A stretch of 15,782 nucleotides of DNA from Pseudolabrys sp. (lineage in GTDB: Bacteria; Pseudomonadota; Alphaproteobacteria; Rhizobiales; Xanthobacteraceae): contig JAQSCR010000319.1 of NCBI GenBank assembly GCA_029945495.1, positions 1-15,782 of the forward strand, written 5' to 3'. Shown here piece after piece: positions 1 to 7,390 of this stretch (position 1 is its first letter; each line of letters starts with the position of its first letter). A program made the position numbers and the translations under genes. Below the pieces are notes generated by a model. That model searched no databases. It was given only the letters and a program-made list of their open reading frames with translations, and had not been told where the DNA came from.

Positions 1-1
1 G

Positions 2-436
2 GGGCTGATCCCCTACATCAAGACCATCGGCCTGTTCCGCAACAAGGCGAAGAATGTCGCGCTGCTGGCGCGCAAGCTGATCGACGAGTTCGGCGGCGAG
101 ATGCCGCGCACCCGCGACGAACTGGTGTCGCTGCCCGGCGTCGGCCGCAAGACCGCCAATGTCGTCTTGAACATGGCGTTCGGCCAGCCGACCATGGCGG
201 TCGATACGCACATCTTTCGCATCGGCAATCGCACCGGACTGGCGCCGGGCAAAGACCCGCTAGCGGTTGAGCTGGAGCTCGAGAAGGTCATCCCGGCGAA
301 ATACATGCTGCATGCGCATCACTGGCTGATCCTGCACGGGCGCTACATCTGCCTGGCGCGCAAGCCGCAATGCGACCGGTGCATCATCGCCGATCTTTGC
401 CAGTGGCCGGGCAAGACAGCCAACACGCCGCCCTGA
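2..436 (+). CDS. nth: Endonuclease III, C-terminal part (5' end outside window)
   Basis: DNA glycosylase/AP lyase of base-excision repair that removes oxidised pyrimidines. The reading frame is open from base 2, giving the last 144 residues; the family usually has about 210-260, so roughly the first third lies outside the window. Visible motifs are the helix-hairpin-helix LPGVGRKTA (residues 44-52 of the fragment) with the catalytic Lys at 50, VDTHIFR with the catalytic Asp at 68, and the C-terminal [4Fe-4S] loop C117-X6-C124-X2-C127-X5-C133. All expected catalytic and cluster residues of this half are present, so the enzyme should be active. The TGA stop directly abuts the stop codon of the convergent gene at 437, with no gap and no obvious terminator between them. 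Identification is secure; MutY is excluded by the Lys/Asp pair in the Nth arrangement. Confidence 0.97.
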   Translation, partial: GLIPYIKTIGLFRNKAKNVALLARKLIDEFGGEMPRTRDELVSLPGVGRKTANVVLNMAFGQPTMAVDTHIFRIGNRTGLAPGKDPLAVELELEKVIPAKYMLHAHHWLILHGRYICLARKPQCDRCIIADLCQWPGKTANTPP

Positions 437-1168
437 CTAGCGCGCCGGCTCGATCAACTCCGCCCGCGCGCCCGCTATCTTCTTGTGGACATGCACCATG
501 AACGCCATGGCGAAGATCGGCGTCGCTAGATTGAGCAGCGGGATCGATACGAACAGGGCGATCACCATGCCGGCGAGAAACACATAAGTCCCCCGCGCCT
601 TGCGCATCGCCTTGGCCTCGGCCGGCGGATGAAAACGCATGGCGGCGAGCTCGAAATATTCGCGGCCGAGCAAATACGCGTTCGCCACAAACAGAATGAC
701 GAAGCCGAAGCCGGCAAACAGCACGAACGGCAAGGAGAACAGATAGACGACGATCGCCAGCAGCGCGATCTTGATGCCTTCGATCAGCGCGCGAAACACC
801 GGCAGCGGCCGGCCAGCCGGTTCGGCCGGATAATATTCGTGCTCCACGAGCTCGGCGACCTCGTCGACGAAGAAACTGCCGACAAAGGCGGTGACCGCCG
901 GCATCAGCAGCAGCGCGCCGGTGACGATGCCTAAGCCCGCCATGATCGACAGCACCCAGGCCAAAGCCGCCCAGGCGGTGTGCGGCGCCATGCCGGCCGT
1001 CTGCTCGGCCCAGCTCGCGCCGCTGTCGGCAAGGCTGGCGAGCACGCGCTGCATGCCGATGCCGATGATGACGATCAACAGCAGCGCCAGCCCGACGGCC
1101 TTCCACAGCACGCGGCGCAACGGCGGCGAGAACATCTGGGAGAGAGCTTTAAGGGCGGCGTCGATCAT
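437..1168 (-). CDS. EI24 / CysZ-like integral membrane protein
   Basis: A 243-residue multi-pass membrane protein. Hydrophobic segments lie at about 22-40, 68-98, 133-167 and 196-225. The segment NAYLLGREYFE (about 163-173) is typical of the EI24 domain family, which includes the sulfate permease CysZ. Databases often name such proteins 'sulfate transporter family protein', but the substrate cannot be read from the sequence and there are no sulfur genes nearby. I chose ATG 1168 because the protein then begins with an amphipathic MIDAALKALSQMF segment that fits the family; a TTG at 1204 would add 12 residues that look unrelated. No strong Shine-Dalgarno sequence precedes either start. It lies 89 bp downstream of the YiiX-like gene on the same strand, with a palindromic repeat between them, so cotranscription is possible but uncertain. 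Confidence 0.85.
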   Translation of the reverse strand: MIDAALKALSQMFSPPLRRVLWKAVGLALLLIVIIGIGMQRVLASLADSGASWAEQTAGMAPHTAWAALAWVLSIMAGLGIVTGALLLMPAVTAFVGSFFVDEVAELVEHEYYPAEPAGRPLPVFRALIEGIKIALLAIVVYLFSLPFVLFAGFGFVILFVANAYLLGREYFELAAMRFHPPAEAKAMRKARGTYVFLAGMVIALFVSIPLLNLATPIFAMAFMVHVHKKIAGARAELIEPAR

Positions 1169-1219
1169 GAGGGCAGAGGTAGTATCGATCCGCGGCGAGA
1201 GCAAGGTGACGGCGTTTTC

Positions 1220-1246
1220 TTACCCTCCCCGCAAGGGGGAGGGTAA
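1220..1246. repeat. Palindromic intergenic repeat, 11-bp stem
   Basis: TTACCCTCCCC (1220-1230) is exactly complementary to GGGGAGGGTAA (1236-1246), with a 5-base loop. The CCCTCCCC-GCAAG-GGGGAGGG type of palindrome is a familiar high-copy intergenic element in Bradyrhizobium-like genomes (recalled, not searched). It separates the YiiX-like gene from the EI24 gene on the minus strand. No clear U tract follows on either strand, so it is better read as a REP-type repeat or mRNA-stabilising hairpin than as an intrinsic terminator. Confidence 0.75.
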
Positions 1247-1257
1247 GGGACGGCTCG

Positions 1258-2082
1258 CTACGCCACCTGTACCTGATCCTCGTCCACCGGCGCCTCGTCC
1301 ACCGGCACCAGCGACACCATCAAATCCGGGTCGGTGGCCGGCAGGTCGGCCCAGGCCATGGCCTTGTAGTCGAAGCCGCGCACGATGGTCGGCTTGACCA
1401 CTTCGAAATAGGGCGAGATGTCGAAATCGCGCGGCGCATACAGCGACGAATGGCGAATCTCGAGAATTTCCTCGCGCGCCACCTCGCTCTCCAGCAGCGT
1501 CACTTTCGGCAGGATCGGATAGCGCACGTTCTCGAACGCCTGCGCGATCAGCGCTGAGCAGATGATCCGCGTCGGGTGCCCTGAACCGAGCGCCATCATG
1601 CGGCGGCGCCAGCGCTGGGGGATCGGCAGGGGCAGCAGATAGCGCATCAGGTCGATGATGTTCTTGAGATCGTAGTCGAAGCCGATGCGCTCCGATGCAT
1701 AGGTGCAGACGCGCGCCCGGTCTTCGTCGGTCAGGCCGGTCGGCCGGCAGATGCGAGTGTGGAAGCGGGCGTATTTCGACAGCGGCGCGGCGACCACGCC
1801 TTCGCCGATATTGGCCTCGACCAGCACCAGCGGCTCGCCGTTTGCTGTGGTGCGATCGCCAATCGACCCGACATACAGCGCGGCATGCGACCAGGTCGAC
1901 TGCGTGAGATACTTGATGACGCCGGAAATGTGGTTATTGCCTTCGACGAGGATCACGTCGCCGGGCTTGAGCGTTGCGAGCAACGCCGCAGGATCGGTCG
2001 GTGTGAAGGGCTCGTAGCCCTGCGCCGGCTTTTCCAGATATTGAGCGAGAAATCGCCCGATTCCGTCCGCTACGAAACTCAT
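1258..2082 (-). CDS. YiiX/YebB-like permuted NlpC/P60 cysteine hydrolase
   Basis: A 274-residue protein of the circularly permuted papain-like fold, where the catalytic His comes before the Cys. The opening GDVILVEG (41-48) is typical, followed by STWSHAALYVG with His66, LVEA with Glu89, and IICSALIAQAF with the predicted nucleophile Cys175. Known relatives hydrolyse amide or thioester bonds in peptidoglycan or lipid-linked substrates; the substrate here is unknown. There is no signal peptide or membrane segment at the N terminus, so the protein looks cytoplasmic. The tail from about 248 is acidic and probably disordered. ATG 2082 is preceded by a purine-rich AAGGGCGGGG. The gene faces a Dph6-like gene across 260 bp and is followed by the EI24 membrane protein on the same strand. 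Confidence 0.85.
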   Translation of the reverse strand: MSFVADGIGRFLAQYLEKPAQGYEPFTPTDPAALLATLKPGDVILVEGNNHISGVIKYLTQSTWSHAALYVGSIGDRTTANGEPLVLVEANIGEGVVAAPLSKYARFHTRICRPTGLTDEDRARVCTYASERIGFDYDLKNIIDLMRYLLPLPIPQRWRRRMMALGSGHPTRIICSALIAQAFENVRYPILPKVTLLESEVAREEILEIRHSSLYAPRDFDISPYFEVVKPTIVRGFDYKAMAWADLPATDPDLMVSLVPVDEAPVDEDQVQVA

Positions 2083-2342
2083 GCCCCGCCCTTGTCGCGC
2101 CGTCCCGACGCTTAAGCTGACGCCTGCTTCCCCGGTGCGCGGATTTTTCTTCCGCGCTTTGTTGCCAGCAATCTACGCAGGACTCATTGCAAATTAGTTC
2201 ATCCGGTTCGGTATCGATTCACGTTGCGTTAGCCATGGAAACCGTTGCGGAATGTGGATTCATGCGCATCGGGACATGCAAATGGAAAGCTTTCGGATAC
2301 CATGTTGCGGCTTGTCCGCGTCCTCCGTGCTAGGGATTATGA
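2083..2342. other. Divergent intergenic region (YiiX-like gene / Dph6-like gene)
   Basis: A 260-bp region between two divergent starts must hold both promoters, but I cannot place either with confidence. It has a lower GC stretch around 2185-2300, an 8-bp palindrome GCTTAAGC at 2110-2117 and a hairpin at 2137-2157, listed separately. Short open frames crossing it show no protein-like features. AGGGA lies 7 bases before the ATG at 2343 and fits a ribosome binding site for the Dph6-like gene. Confidence 0.5.
2137..2157. repeat. Hairpin with 7-bp GC stem and T-rich loop
   Basis: GCGCGGA (2137-2143) pairs with TCCGCGC (2151-2157) across the loop TTTTTCT, and TTT follows on the plus strand. It looks like a weak terminator for a plus-strand transcript, yet no plus-strand gene lies just upstream. 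On the minus strand it would sit about 55 bases before the YiiX-like start, in its 5' leader. Function unknown. Confidence 0.35.
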
Positions 2343-3029
2343 ATGTCGAATGGTTCAAGCGCGCGCCCGAAGGCGCTGATCGCCTGGTCGAGTGGCAAGG
2401 ACTCGGCCTGGGCGCTGCACCTGGCGCGGCTGGCCGGCGACTATGACATCGTCGGTGCGCTGACCACGGTGACCGATACCTTCGGGCGCGTCAGCATTCA
2501 CGGCGTGCGCGAGGAGTTGCTCAAGGCGCAGCTTATCGCCGCCGGCCTGCCGGCGACGATCGTGCGCATTCCCTATCCGTGCAGCAACGAAATCTACGAG
2601 GCGCGCATGGCGGCGGCGATGCAGGACGCCATTGCCGCCGGCGTGACGCATGTCATCTTCGGCGATCTGTTTTTGCGCGACATCCGCGATTACCGCGAAG
2701 CCAGGCTCAAGCCGATCGGCGTGACGCCGGTGTTTCCGGTGTGGGAGATGCCGACCGACGCGTTGGCGCGCACCATGATTGCCGGTGGCGTCGAGGCCTA
2801 TCTCGCCACCGTCGATCTGAAGAAGCTGCCGGCCTCGTTCGCCGGCCGCCGTTTCGATCAGGAATTGCTGGCCGATCTGCCGGCCGGCATCGATCCGTGC
2901 GGCGAGAACGGCGAGTTTCACACCTTCGTCGCGGCCGGGCCGATGATGCAGGGGCGCGTCGCGGTGCGTGTCGGCGAAACGGTCGAGCGCGATGGTTGTG
3001 CGTATGCGGATTTGGTGATGGCAAATTAG
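2343..3029 (+). CDS. Dph6-like ATP-binding protein (COG2102/DUF71, adenine nucleotide alpha hydrolase fold)
   Basis: A 228-residue protein of the PP-loop/HUP superfamily. The ATP pyrophosphatase loop SSGKDS is at 16-21, a conserved GDLFLRDIRDYRE block at 107-119, and GENGEFHTF at 187-195. The last corresponds to the conserved substrate-site segment of the diphthine-ammonia ligase family. In eukaryotes and archaea Dph6 amidates diphthine on EF2. Bacteria lack diphthamide, so the ligase name often transferred by databases is unlikely to be right. Comparative genomics has proposed a role in vitamin B12 (corrinoid) salvage for some bacterial members. No B12 gene is visible here, so the function stays open. 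ATG 2343 has AGGGA 7 bases upstream. A composite repeat that should fold into a strong hairpin follows the stop. Confidence 0.85.
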   Translation: MSNGSSARPKALIAWSSGKDSAWALHLARLAGDYDIVGALTTVTDTFGRVSIHGVREELLKAQLIAAGLPATIVRIPYPCSNEIYEARMAAAMQDAIAAGVTHVIFGDLFLRDIRDYREARLKPIGVTPVFPVWEMPTDALARTMIAGGVEAYLATVDLKKLPASFAGRRFDQELLADLPAGIDPCGENGEFHTFVAAGPMMQGRVAVRVGETVERDGCAYADLVMAN

Positions 3030-3031
3030 TT

Positions 3032-3109
3032 GTCGTCCCCGCGCAGGCGGGGACCCAGTAACCCAAGAGCTGTCCGTGATTACTGGATGCCCGCCTTCGC
3101 GGGCATGAC
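3032..3109. repeat. Composite REP-like element, two inverted palindrome copies
   Basis: Two similar palindromic units face each other. Unit one has GTCCCCGC (3035-3042) pairing with GCGGGGAC (3047-3054), followed by CCAGTAA. Unit two has ATGCCCGC (3087-3094) pairing with GCGGGCAT (3099-3106), preceded by the complement TTACTGG. The outer parts are therefore also complementary, and the whole 78 bp can fold as one long cruciform or hairpin. It fills the gap between the convergent Dph6-like and pheT genes and may serve as a two-way terminator. Elements of this look are abundant in Bradyrhizobium-like genomes. Confidence 0.8.
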
Positions 3110-3120
3110 AGCAAGAGAAC

Positions 3121-5538
3121 TTACCCCCGCAACGCGCCGCCGGTGCGCTTGCCAACCTCGGTGACGATCTTTGCGGCCAGGGCGTCGATTTCCTGATCGG
3201 TCATGGTCTTCTCTCGTGGTTGAATAGTAACCGCGATGGCGACCGACTTCTTGCCTGGTTCGATGCCGGTGCCTTCATAGACGTCGAACACGGTGACGCC
3301 GACGATCAGCTTCTTGTCGACGTTCTGCGCAGCGCGGGCGATGTCGGCGGCTTTCACTTTGCTCTCGACGACAAAGGCGAAGTCGCGCTCGACCGGCTGG
3401 AACGCCGCCAACTCCAAGAGCGGCTTGGCGCGCGTCGGTTTGGCCTTGGCTGCGGGCAAGTTTTCCAGGATTACTTCGAAACCGGCCAGCGGGCCGTCGG
3501 CTTTCAGCGCGGCGAGGATGCGCGGATGCATCTCGCCGAAATGGCCGAGAATATTCTGCGGGCCGATCTGAATCGTGCCGGAGCGGCCGGGATGAAACCA
3601 GACGGGTCCACCCGGCACCACTTGCAGCGCCTGCATCGGCGCGCCCGCCGCGGCGAGCACCGCGAAAGCGTCGGCCTTGGCGTCGAACACATCGACCGGC
3701 TTGGGCGCGCTCGACCAATGACGGCCGATGCCGTCCGCCTTGGCGAGGCCGCGGCGCACGCCGCTGGCGGCGGTGAATTGATCCTCGGGCTTGTCGCCCT
3801 TGAAAATCTGTCCGACCTCGAACAGCGCGACGTCGGCGTAGCCGCGATCGGCATTGCGCTGCGCCGACAGAATGAGGCTGGCGAGCAGACTCGGCCGCAT
3901 GTCGGACAATTCGGCCGCGATCGGATTCGCCAAAGCCAGTTCGGGCTTGCCGCCGCCGAACAGCTCGGCCTCGCGCTTGGACACGAACGACCAGGTCACC
4001 GCTTCGGTCAGGCCGCGCGCGGCGAGCGCGCGCTTGGCCTTGCGGGTGCGCACTTGGATCGGCGTCAGCACCGGCTTGCGGGCATCGGGGCCGCTCGGGA
4101 ACGGCGTCGAGGGCACCTTGTCGACGCCGACAATGCGCACCAGTTCCTCAACGATATCGGCGCGGCCATGCACATCCGGCCGCCACGACGGCACTGCGAC
4201 CTTGATGCGCTCGCCGGAGCCGGCGGCGAAGAAGCCGAGGCGCTCGAGCGTGCGGCGAATCTCGACCGGCGACAATTTGACGCCGGCCAGGCGCGGCAGT
4301 TCGCTTAAGGGGAAGTCGATGATGGTTTCCTTCGGCGTCGGGTCGCCGGCGATCACCGCCTCGGACGCCTCGCCGCCGCACAGGTCGATCACCATCTGAG
4401 TGGCAAGATCGAGGCCGGGGATCATGAAGTTCGGATCGACGCCGCGCTCGAAGCGATAGCGCGCGTCGGTATTGATGCCGAGCTTGCGGCCGGTCTGCGC
4501 GATGTTCACGGCGTCCCACAGCGCCGATTCGATCAACACGTCGATGGTGTTCTCGTCGCAACCGGATTCTTCGCCGCCCATGATGCCGGCAAGCGATTCA
4601 ACGCCCTTCTCATCGGCGATCACGCACATCGCGGCGTCGAGCGTGTAGGTCTTGCCGTCGAGCGCCTTGAGCGTCTCGCCGTTGACGGCGCGGCGCACGG
4701 TGAGATTGCCTTTGACCTTCTTGGCGTCGAACACATGCAGCGGGCGGCCGCGGTCGAAGGTGATGTAGTTGGTGATGTCGACGAGCGCGTTGATCGGACG
4801 CAGACCTATTGCAGTAAGCCGCTTCTGCAGCCAGTCCGGCGACGGGCCGTTCTTGACGCCGCGCACCAGACGCAGGCCGAAGGCGGGGCATAACGGATGC
4901 GTCGCGCCGAAATCGAGCGTGACCTTGACCGGGCAGGGGAATGTGCCGGCGATGCGCTTGGGCGCATTTTCCTTGTAGTCGCCGATCAAGGTGGCGCCGA
5001 GGTCGCGGGCGATGCCGTTGACGGATGTGCAATCGGAACGGTTCGGCGTCAGATTGATTTCGATGACCGGCTCGTTGAGGCCAAGAACTTCGGCGAACGG
5101 CTTGCCGATCGGCGCGTCCGCCGGCAGTTCGATGATGCCGTCGCTGTCGGATGAAAATCCGATTTCGGCGCCGGAGATCATCATGCCCTGGCTCTCGACG
5201 CCGCGAATCTTGCCGACGGCGAGCGTGATGTCCTTGGCCGGAATGTAAGTGCCCGGCAAGCCGAGCACGGTCTTCAAGCCGGCGCGCGCATTCGGCGCGC
5301 CGCAGACGATCTGCAGCGGCGTGCCGGTGCCATTGTCGACGGTGCAGACGCGCAGGCGATCGGCGTTCGGATGCTGTTCGGCGGTGATGATCTGGGCGAC
5401 CTTGAACGCCTCGAATTCCTTCGCCTTGTCCTCGACGCGCTCGACCTCGAGCCCGATCATGGTCAGTTTGTCGACGATCTCGTCGAGCGAGGCGACCGTG
5501 TCGAAATGTTCTTTCAGCCAGGACAGGGTGAACTTCAC
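3121..5538 (-). CDS. pheT: Phenylalanyl-tRNA synthetase beta subunit
   Basis: The large subunit of the alpha2-beta2 PheRS, which charges tRNA-Phe in the cytoplasm. With a GTG start at 5538 the protein has 805 residues, normal for bacterial PheT, and begins KFTLSWLKEHF after the initiator, as the family does. Domains follow the usual order: EMAP/OB-type tRNA-binding domain (about 39-148), B3/B4 editing region (about 210-385), B5 (about 400-475), the catalytic-like core, and a C-terminal FDX-ACB anticodon-binding domain (about 710-804) containing PVERDFAFVV. The frame stays open upstream to 5925, but that part is only the antisense-free shadow of pheS. The start overlaps the pheS stop as GTGA, 4 bp shared, which implies translational coupling and balanced subunit synthesis. 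A composite hairpin repeat follows the stop. Confidence 0.97.
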   Translation of the reverse strand: MKFTLSWLKEHFDTVASLDEIVDKLTMIGLEVERVEDKAKEFEAFKVAQIITAEQHPNADRLRVCTVDNGTGTPLQIVCGAPNARAGLKTVLGLPGTYIPAKDITLAVGKIRGVESQGMMISGAEIGFSSDSDGIIELPADAPIGKPFAEVLGLNEPVIEINLTPNRSDCTSVNGIARDLGATLIGDYKENAPKRIAGTFPCPVKVTLDFGATHPLCPAFGLRLVRGVKNGPSPDWLQKRLTAIGLRPINALVDITNYITFDRGRPLHVFDAKKVKGNLTVRRAVNGETLKALDGKTYTLDAAMCVIADEKGVESLAGIMGGEESGCDENTIDVLIESALWDAVNIAQTGRKLGINTDARYRFERGVDPNFMIPGLDLATQMVIDLCGGEASEAVIAGDPTPKETIIDFPLSELPRLAGVKLSPVEIRRTLERLGFFAAGSGERIKVAVPSWRPDVHGRADIVEELVRIVGVDKVPSTPFPSGPDARKPVLTPIQVRTRKAKRALAARGLTEAVTWSFVSKREAELFGGGKPELALANPIAAELSDMRPSLLASLILSAQRNADRGYADVALFEVGQIFKGDKPEDQFTAASGVRRGLAKADGIGRHWSSAPKPVDVFDAKADAFAVLAAAGAPMQALQVVPGGPVWFHPGRSGTIQIGPQNILGHFGEMHPRILAALKADGPLAGFEVILENLPAAKAKPTRAKPLLELAAFQPVERDFAFVVESKVKAADIARAAQNVDKKLIVGVTVFDVYEGTGIEPGKKSVAIAVTIQPREKTMTDQEIDALAAKIVTEVGKRTGGALRG

Positions 5539-6617
5539 GCGCTGAGCCCCCCGGCCAGAGTCGGGAAATCGAGCGGGCGGAAGCCGTAATGCGACAGCCA
5601 GCGTACGTCGGCCTCGAAGAAGGCGCGCAGATCGTTGATGCCGTATTTCAGCATGGCGATACGGTCGATGCCCATGCCCCAGGCGAAACCCTGGTACTCG
5701 TCCGGGTCGAGGCCGCAATTGCGCAACACGTTCGGATGCACCATGCCGCAGCCGAGAATCTCCAGCCAGTCGGTGCCTTCGCCGAAGCGGATTTCGCCCT
5801 TGTCGCGGCGGCACTGGATGTCGACTTCCATCGACGGCTCGGTGAACGGAAAGAACGACGGCCGGAAGCGCATGTTGACGGAGTCGACCTCGAAGAACGC
5901 CTTGCAGAATTCCTCGAGAATCCATTTCAGGTGGCCGAGATGCGAGGTCTTGTCGATGACCAGACCCTCGACCTGATGGAACATTGGCGTGTGCGTCTGG
6001 TCCGAGTCGGAGCGGTATGTGCGGCCCGGGATGATGACGCGGATCGGCGGCTTCTGCGTCAGCATGGTGCGCACCTGAACCGGCGAGGTGTGCGTGCGCA
6101 GCAACAGCCGCGAGCCGTCCGGCTTTGGCGGGAAATAGAACGTGTCGTGCATCTCCCGCGCCGGATGGCCTTCCGGGAAATTTAATTTGGTGAAGTTGTA
6201 ATCGTCGGTCTCGATATCCGGACCTTCAGCAACGGCAAAGCCCATGTCGGCGAAGATCGCGGTCAGTTCGTCGATCACCTGGCTGATCGGATGCACGCGG
6301 CCGAGCTCGGCCGGCGTCTCGCGCGTCGGCAGCGTGACGTCGACGGTCTCGGAGGCGAGACGCGCGTCGAGTGCCGCCATGCCGAGCGCATCCTTGCGCG
6401 CGGCGATCTCAGTAGTGATGCGTTCTTTCAGCCCGTTGATCGCCGGGCCCTTGGCCTTGCGCTCATCCGGCGTCATCGCGCCGAGCGTCTTGAGCAGCGC
6501 GGATACCAAACCGCTTTTGCCAAGCGCGGATACCCGCACGGCCTCGAGCGCCGCTTCGTCCTTGGCGGCGCCGACAGCACTCAGGAGTTCGGTTTCAAGC
6601 TTTGCGATGTCGGACAT
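5535..6617 (-). CDS. pheS: Phenylalanyl-tRNA synthetase alpha subunit
   Basis: The catalytic subunit of PheRS: it activates phenylalanine with ATP and transfers it to tRNA-Phe. From ATG 6617 the protein has 360 residues. The N-terminal coiled-coil arm occupies about 1-90. The class II core shows RTHTSPVQVR (174-183), the motif-2 region RTYRSDSDQTHTPMFHQVEG (199-218), EGTDWLEILGCGMVHPNVL (280-298) and motif 3 GFAWGMGIDRIAML (310-323). The frame is open upstream to 6674, but the extra 19 residues come from repeat DNA and do not match the family, so 6617 is preferred; only a weak GGGA precedes it. It lies 122 bp after rplT, with a composite repeat in the gap. I looked for a Phe-rich leader peptide of the pheM type there and saw none. 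Confidence 0.97.
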   Translation of the reverse strand: MSDIAKLETELLSAVGAAKDEAALEAVRVSALGKSGLVSALLKTLGAMTPDERKAKGPAINGLKERITTEIAARKDALGMAALDARLASETVDVTLPTRETPAELGRVHPISQVIDELTAIFADMGFAVAEGPDIETDDYNFTKLNFPEGHPAREMHDTFYFPPKPDGSRLLLRTHTSPVQVRTMLTQKPPIRVIIPGRTYRSDSDQTHTPMFHQVEGLVIDKTSHLGHLKWILEEFCKAFFEVDSVNMRFRPSFFPFTEPSMEVDIQCRRDKGEIRFGEGTDWLEILGCGMVHPNVLRNCGLDPDEYQGFAWGMGIDRIAMLKYGINDLRAFFEADVRWLSHYGFRPLDFPTLAGGLSA

Positions 6618-6645
6618 GGGTTCCCAGCAACCAGCTTTTAGCTGG

Positions 6646-6728
6646 TCACGGCCGGTTTTGTCCCGGCCATCCACGTCTTGCTAGCGGCAAAGGAAGGCGT
6701 GGATGCCCGGCACAAGGCCGGGCATGAC
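6646..6728. repeat. Composite REP-like element between rplT and pheS
   Basis: Two inverted copies of one palindromic unit. Copy A has GGCCGG (6650-6655) pairing with CCGGCC (6663-6668), followed by ATCCACG. Copy B has ATGCCCGGC (6703-6711) pairing perfectly with GCCGGGCAT (6717-6725), preceded by the complement CGTGG. Copy B is intact and copy A has diverged. A further small hairpin, ACCAGC/GCTGGT (6630-6646), lies between copy A and pheS. Located inside an otherwise contiguous operon, the element could attenuate transcription or protect the upstream rplT mRNA end, uncoupling ribosomal protein output from PheRS output (inference). Confidence 0.8.
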
Positions 6729-6739
6729 GACGTTCTGAT

Positions 6740-7126
6740 TTACGCCGTGGCGCGCGGCGTTTCGGCCGGAGCCGGAATCGCGGCCTTGACCTTCTCGACG
6801 ATGGCCGCAAAGGCCGCCGGCTCGTTGATCGCGATGTCGGAAAGAACCTTGCGATCGAGGTTCAGGCCGGACTTGATGAGGCCATCGATGAAGCGCGAGT
6901 AGTTCAGTCCGAACGGACGCACGGCGGCGTTCAGGCGCTGGATCCACAAAGCGCGGAACGTGCGCTTCTTGCGCTTGCGGTCGCGGAAAGCGTACTGGCC
7001 GGCCTTTTCGACCGCCTGCTTGGCGACGCGGATGGTGTTCTTGCGGCGGCCATAGAAACCCTTGGCGGCCTTGTAGACTTTCTTGTGCTTGGCGTGGGCG
7101 GTAACGCCACGTTTGACGCGGGACAT
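6740..7126 (-). CDS. rplT: 50S ribosomal protein L20
   Basis: An rRNA-binding protein needed early in 50S assembly. It has 128 residues and the familiar start MSRVKRGVTAHAKHKKV, the basic N-terminal extension with KGFYGRRKNTIRVAKQ, and the globular core FRALWIQRLNAAVRPFGLNY. Typical L20 has about 118 residues; the extra 10 or so form an Ala/Pro-rich tail (AIPAPAETPRATA), common in alphaproteobacteria and probably disordered. ATG 7126 is preceded by AGGAG at 7-base spacing. It lies 63 bp downstream of rpmI on the same strand and is almost certainly cotranscribed with it. L20 represses its own operon in E. coli and Bacillus by binding the mRNA leader; whether this happens here cannot be seen. 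Confidence 0.98.
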   Translation of the reverse strand: MSRVKRGVTAHAKHKKVYKAAKGFYGRRKNTIRVAKQAVEKAGQYAFRDRKRKKRTFRALWIQRLNAAVRPFGLNYSRFIDGLIKSGLNLDRKVLSDIAINEPAAFAAIVEKVKAAIPAPAETPRATA

Positions 7127-7189
7127 GAGTGTGCTCCTAGTTGGTCAGGCAAACGTTGAAATGATCGGGGTCGACAACTTCAGTCCGGA

Positions 7190-7390
7190 CTAGCCGTTTG
7201 GCATCCAGTACTTCTTGACGTTGTCGCCATCGGTCTTGAACAGCACCGCAGTGCCGCGATGTTCGCGGATCTGCTTGGTGGTGCGCTTGATCATTCCGTG
7301 ACGCTTGCCGGCCTGCTGGTATTTCACTTTGCCGCCGGCGGTGATCTTGAAGCGCTTTTTAGCGCCCGATTTGGTCTTCAACTTGGGCAT
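7190..7390 (-). CDS. rpmI: 50S ribosomal protein L35
   Basis: A small basic protein of the large ribosomal subunit, 66 residues, beginning MPKLKTKSGAKKRFKIT and containing the conserved GKRHGMIKRT block (about 28-37). Length and sequence match the family. The frame is open upstream to 7468, but ATG 7390 is the right start: GGAGAG lies a few bases before it and the family always begins MPK(L/M)KT. It is the first gene of the rpmI-rplT-pheS-pheT group. The next gene upstream on this strand, infC, is 759 bp away, so rpmI probably has its own promoter in the 315-bp gap before the opposing gene. Confidence 0.98.
   Translation of the reverse strand: MPKLKTKSGAKKRFKITAGGKVKYQQAGKRHGMIKRTTKQIREHRGTAVLFKTDGDNVKKYWMPNG

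Noticed and set aside
3220..4308. Long plus-strand open frame (362 codons) antisense to pheT
   Set aside because: It mirrors pheT codon structure, is rich in Arg, Asp, Gly and His as high-GC shadow frames are, and has no recognisable domain or start signal.
6618..6739. Possible pheM-like Phe-rich attenuator leader peptide before pheS
   Set aside because: No short frame with several Phe codons and a ribosome binding site is present; the hairpins belong to the repeat element.
6681..6947. Minus-strand frame ending in VMPGLVPGIHAFLCR
   Set aside because: This ending is the translation of the palindromic repeat, a common false gene in genomes of this kind.
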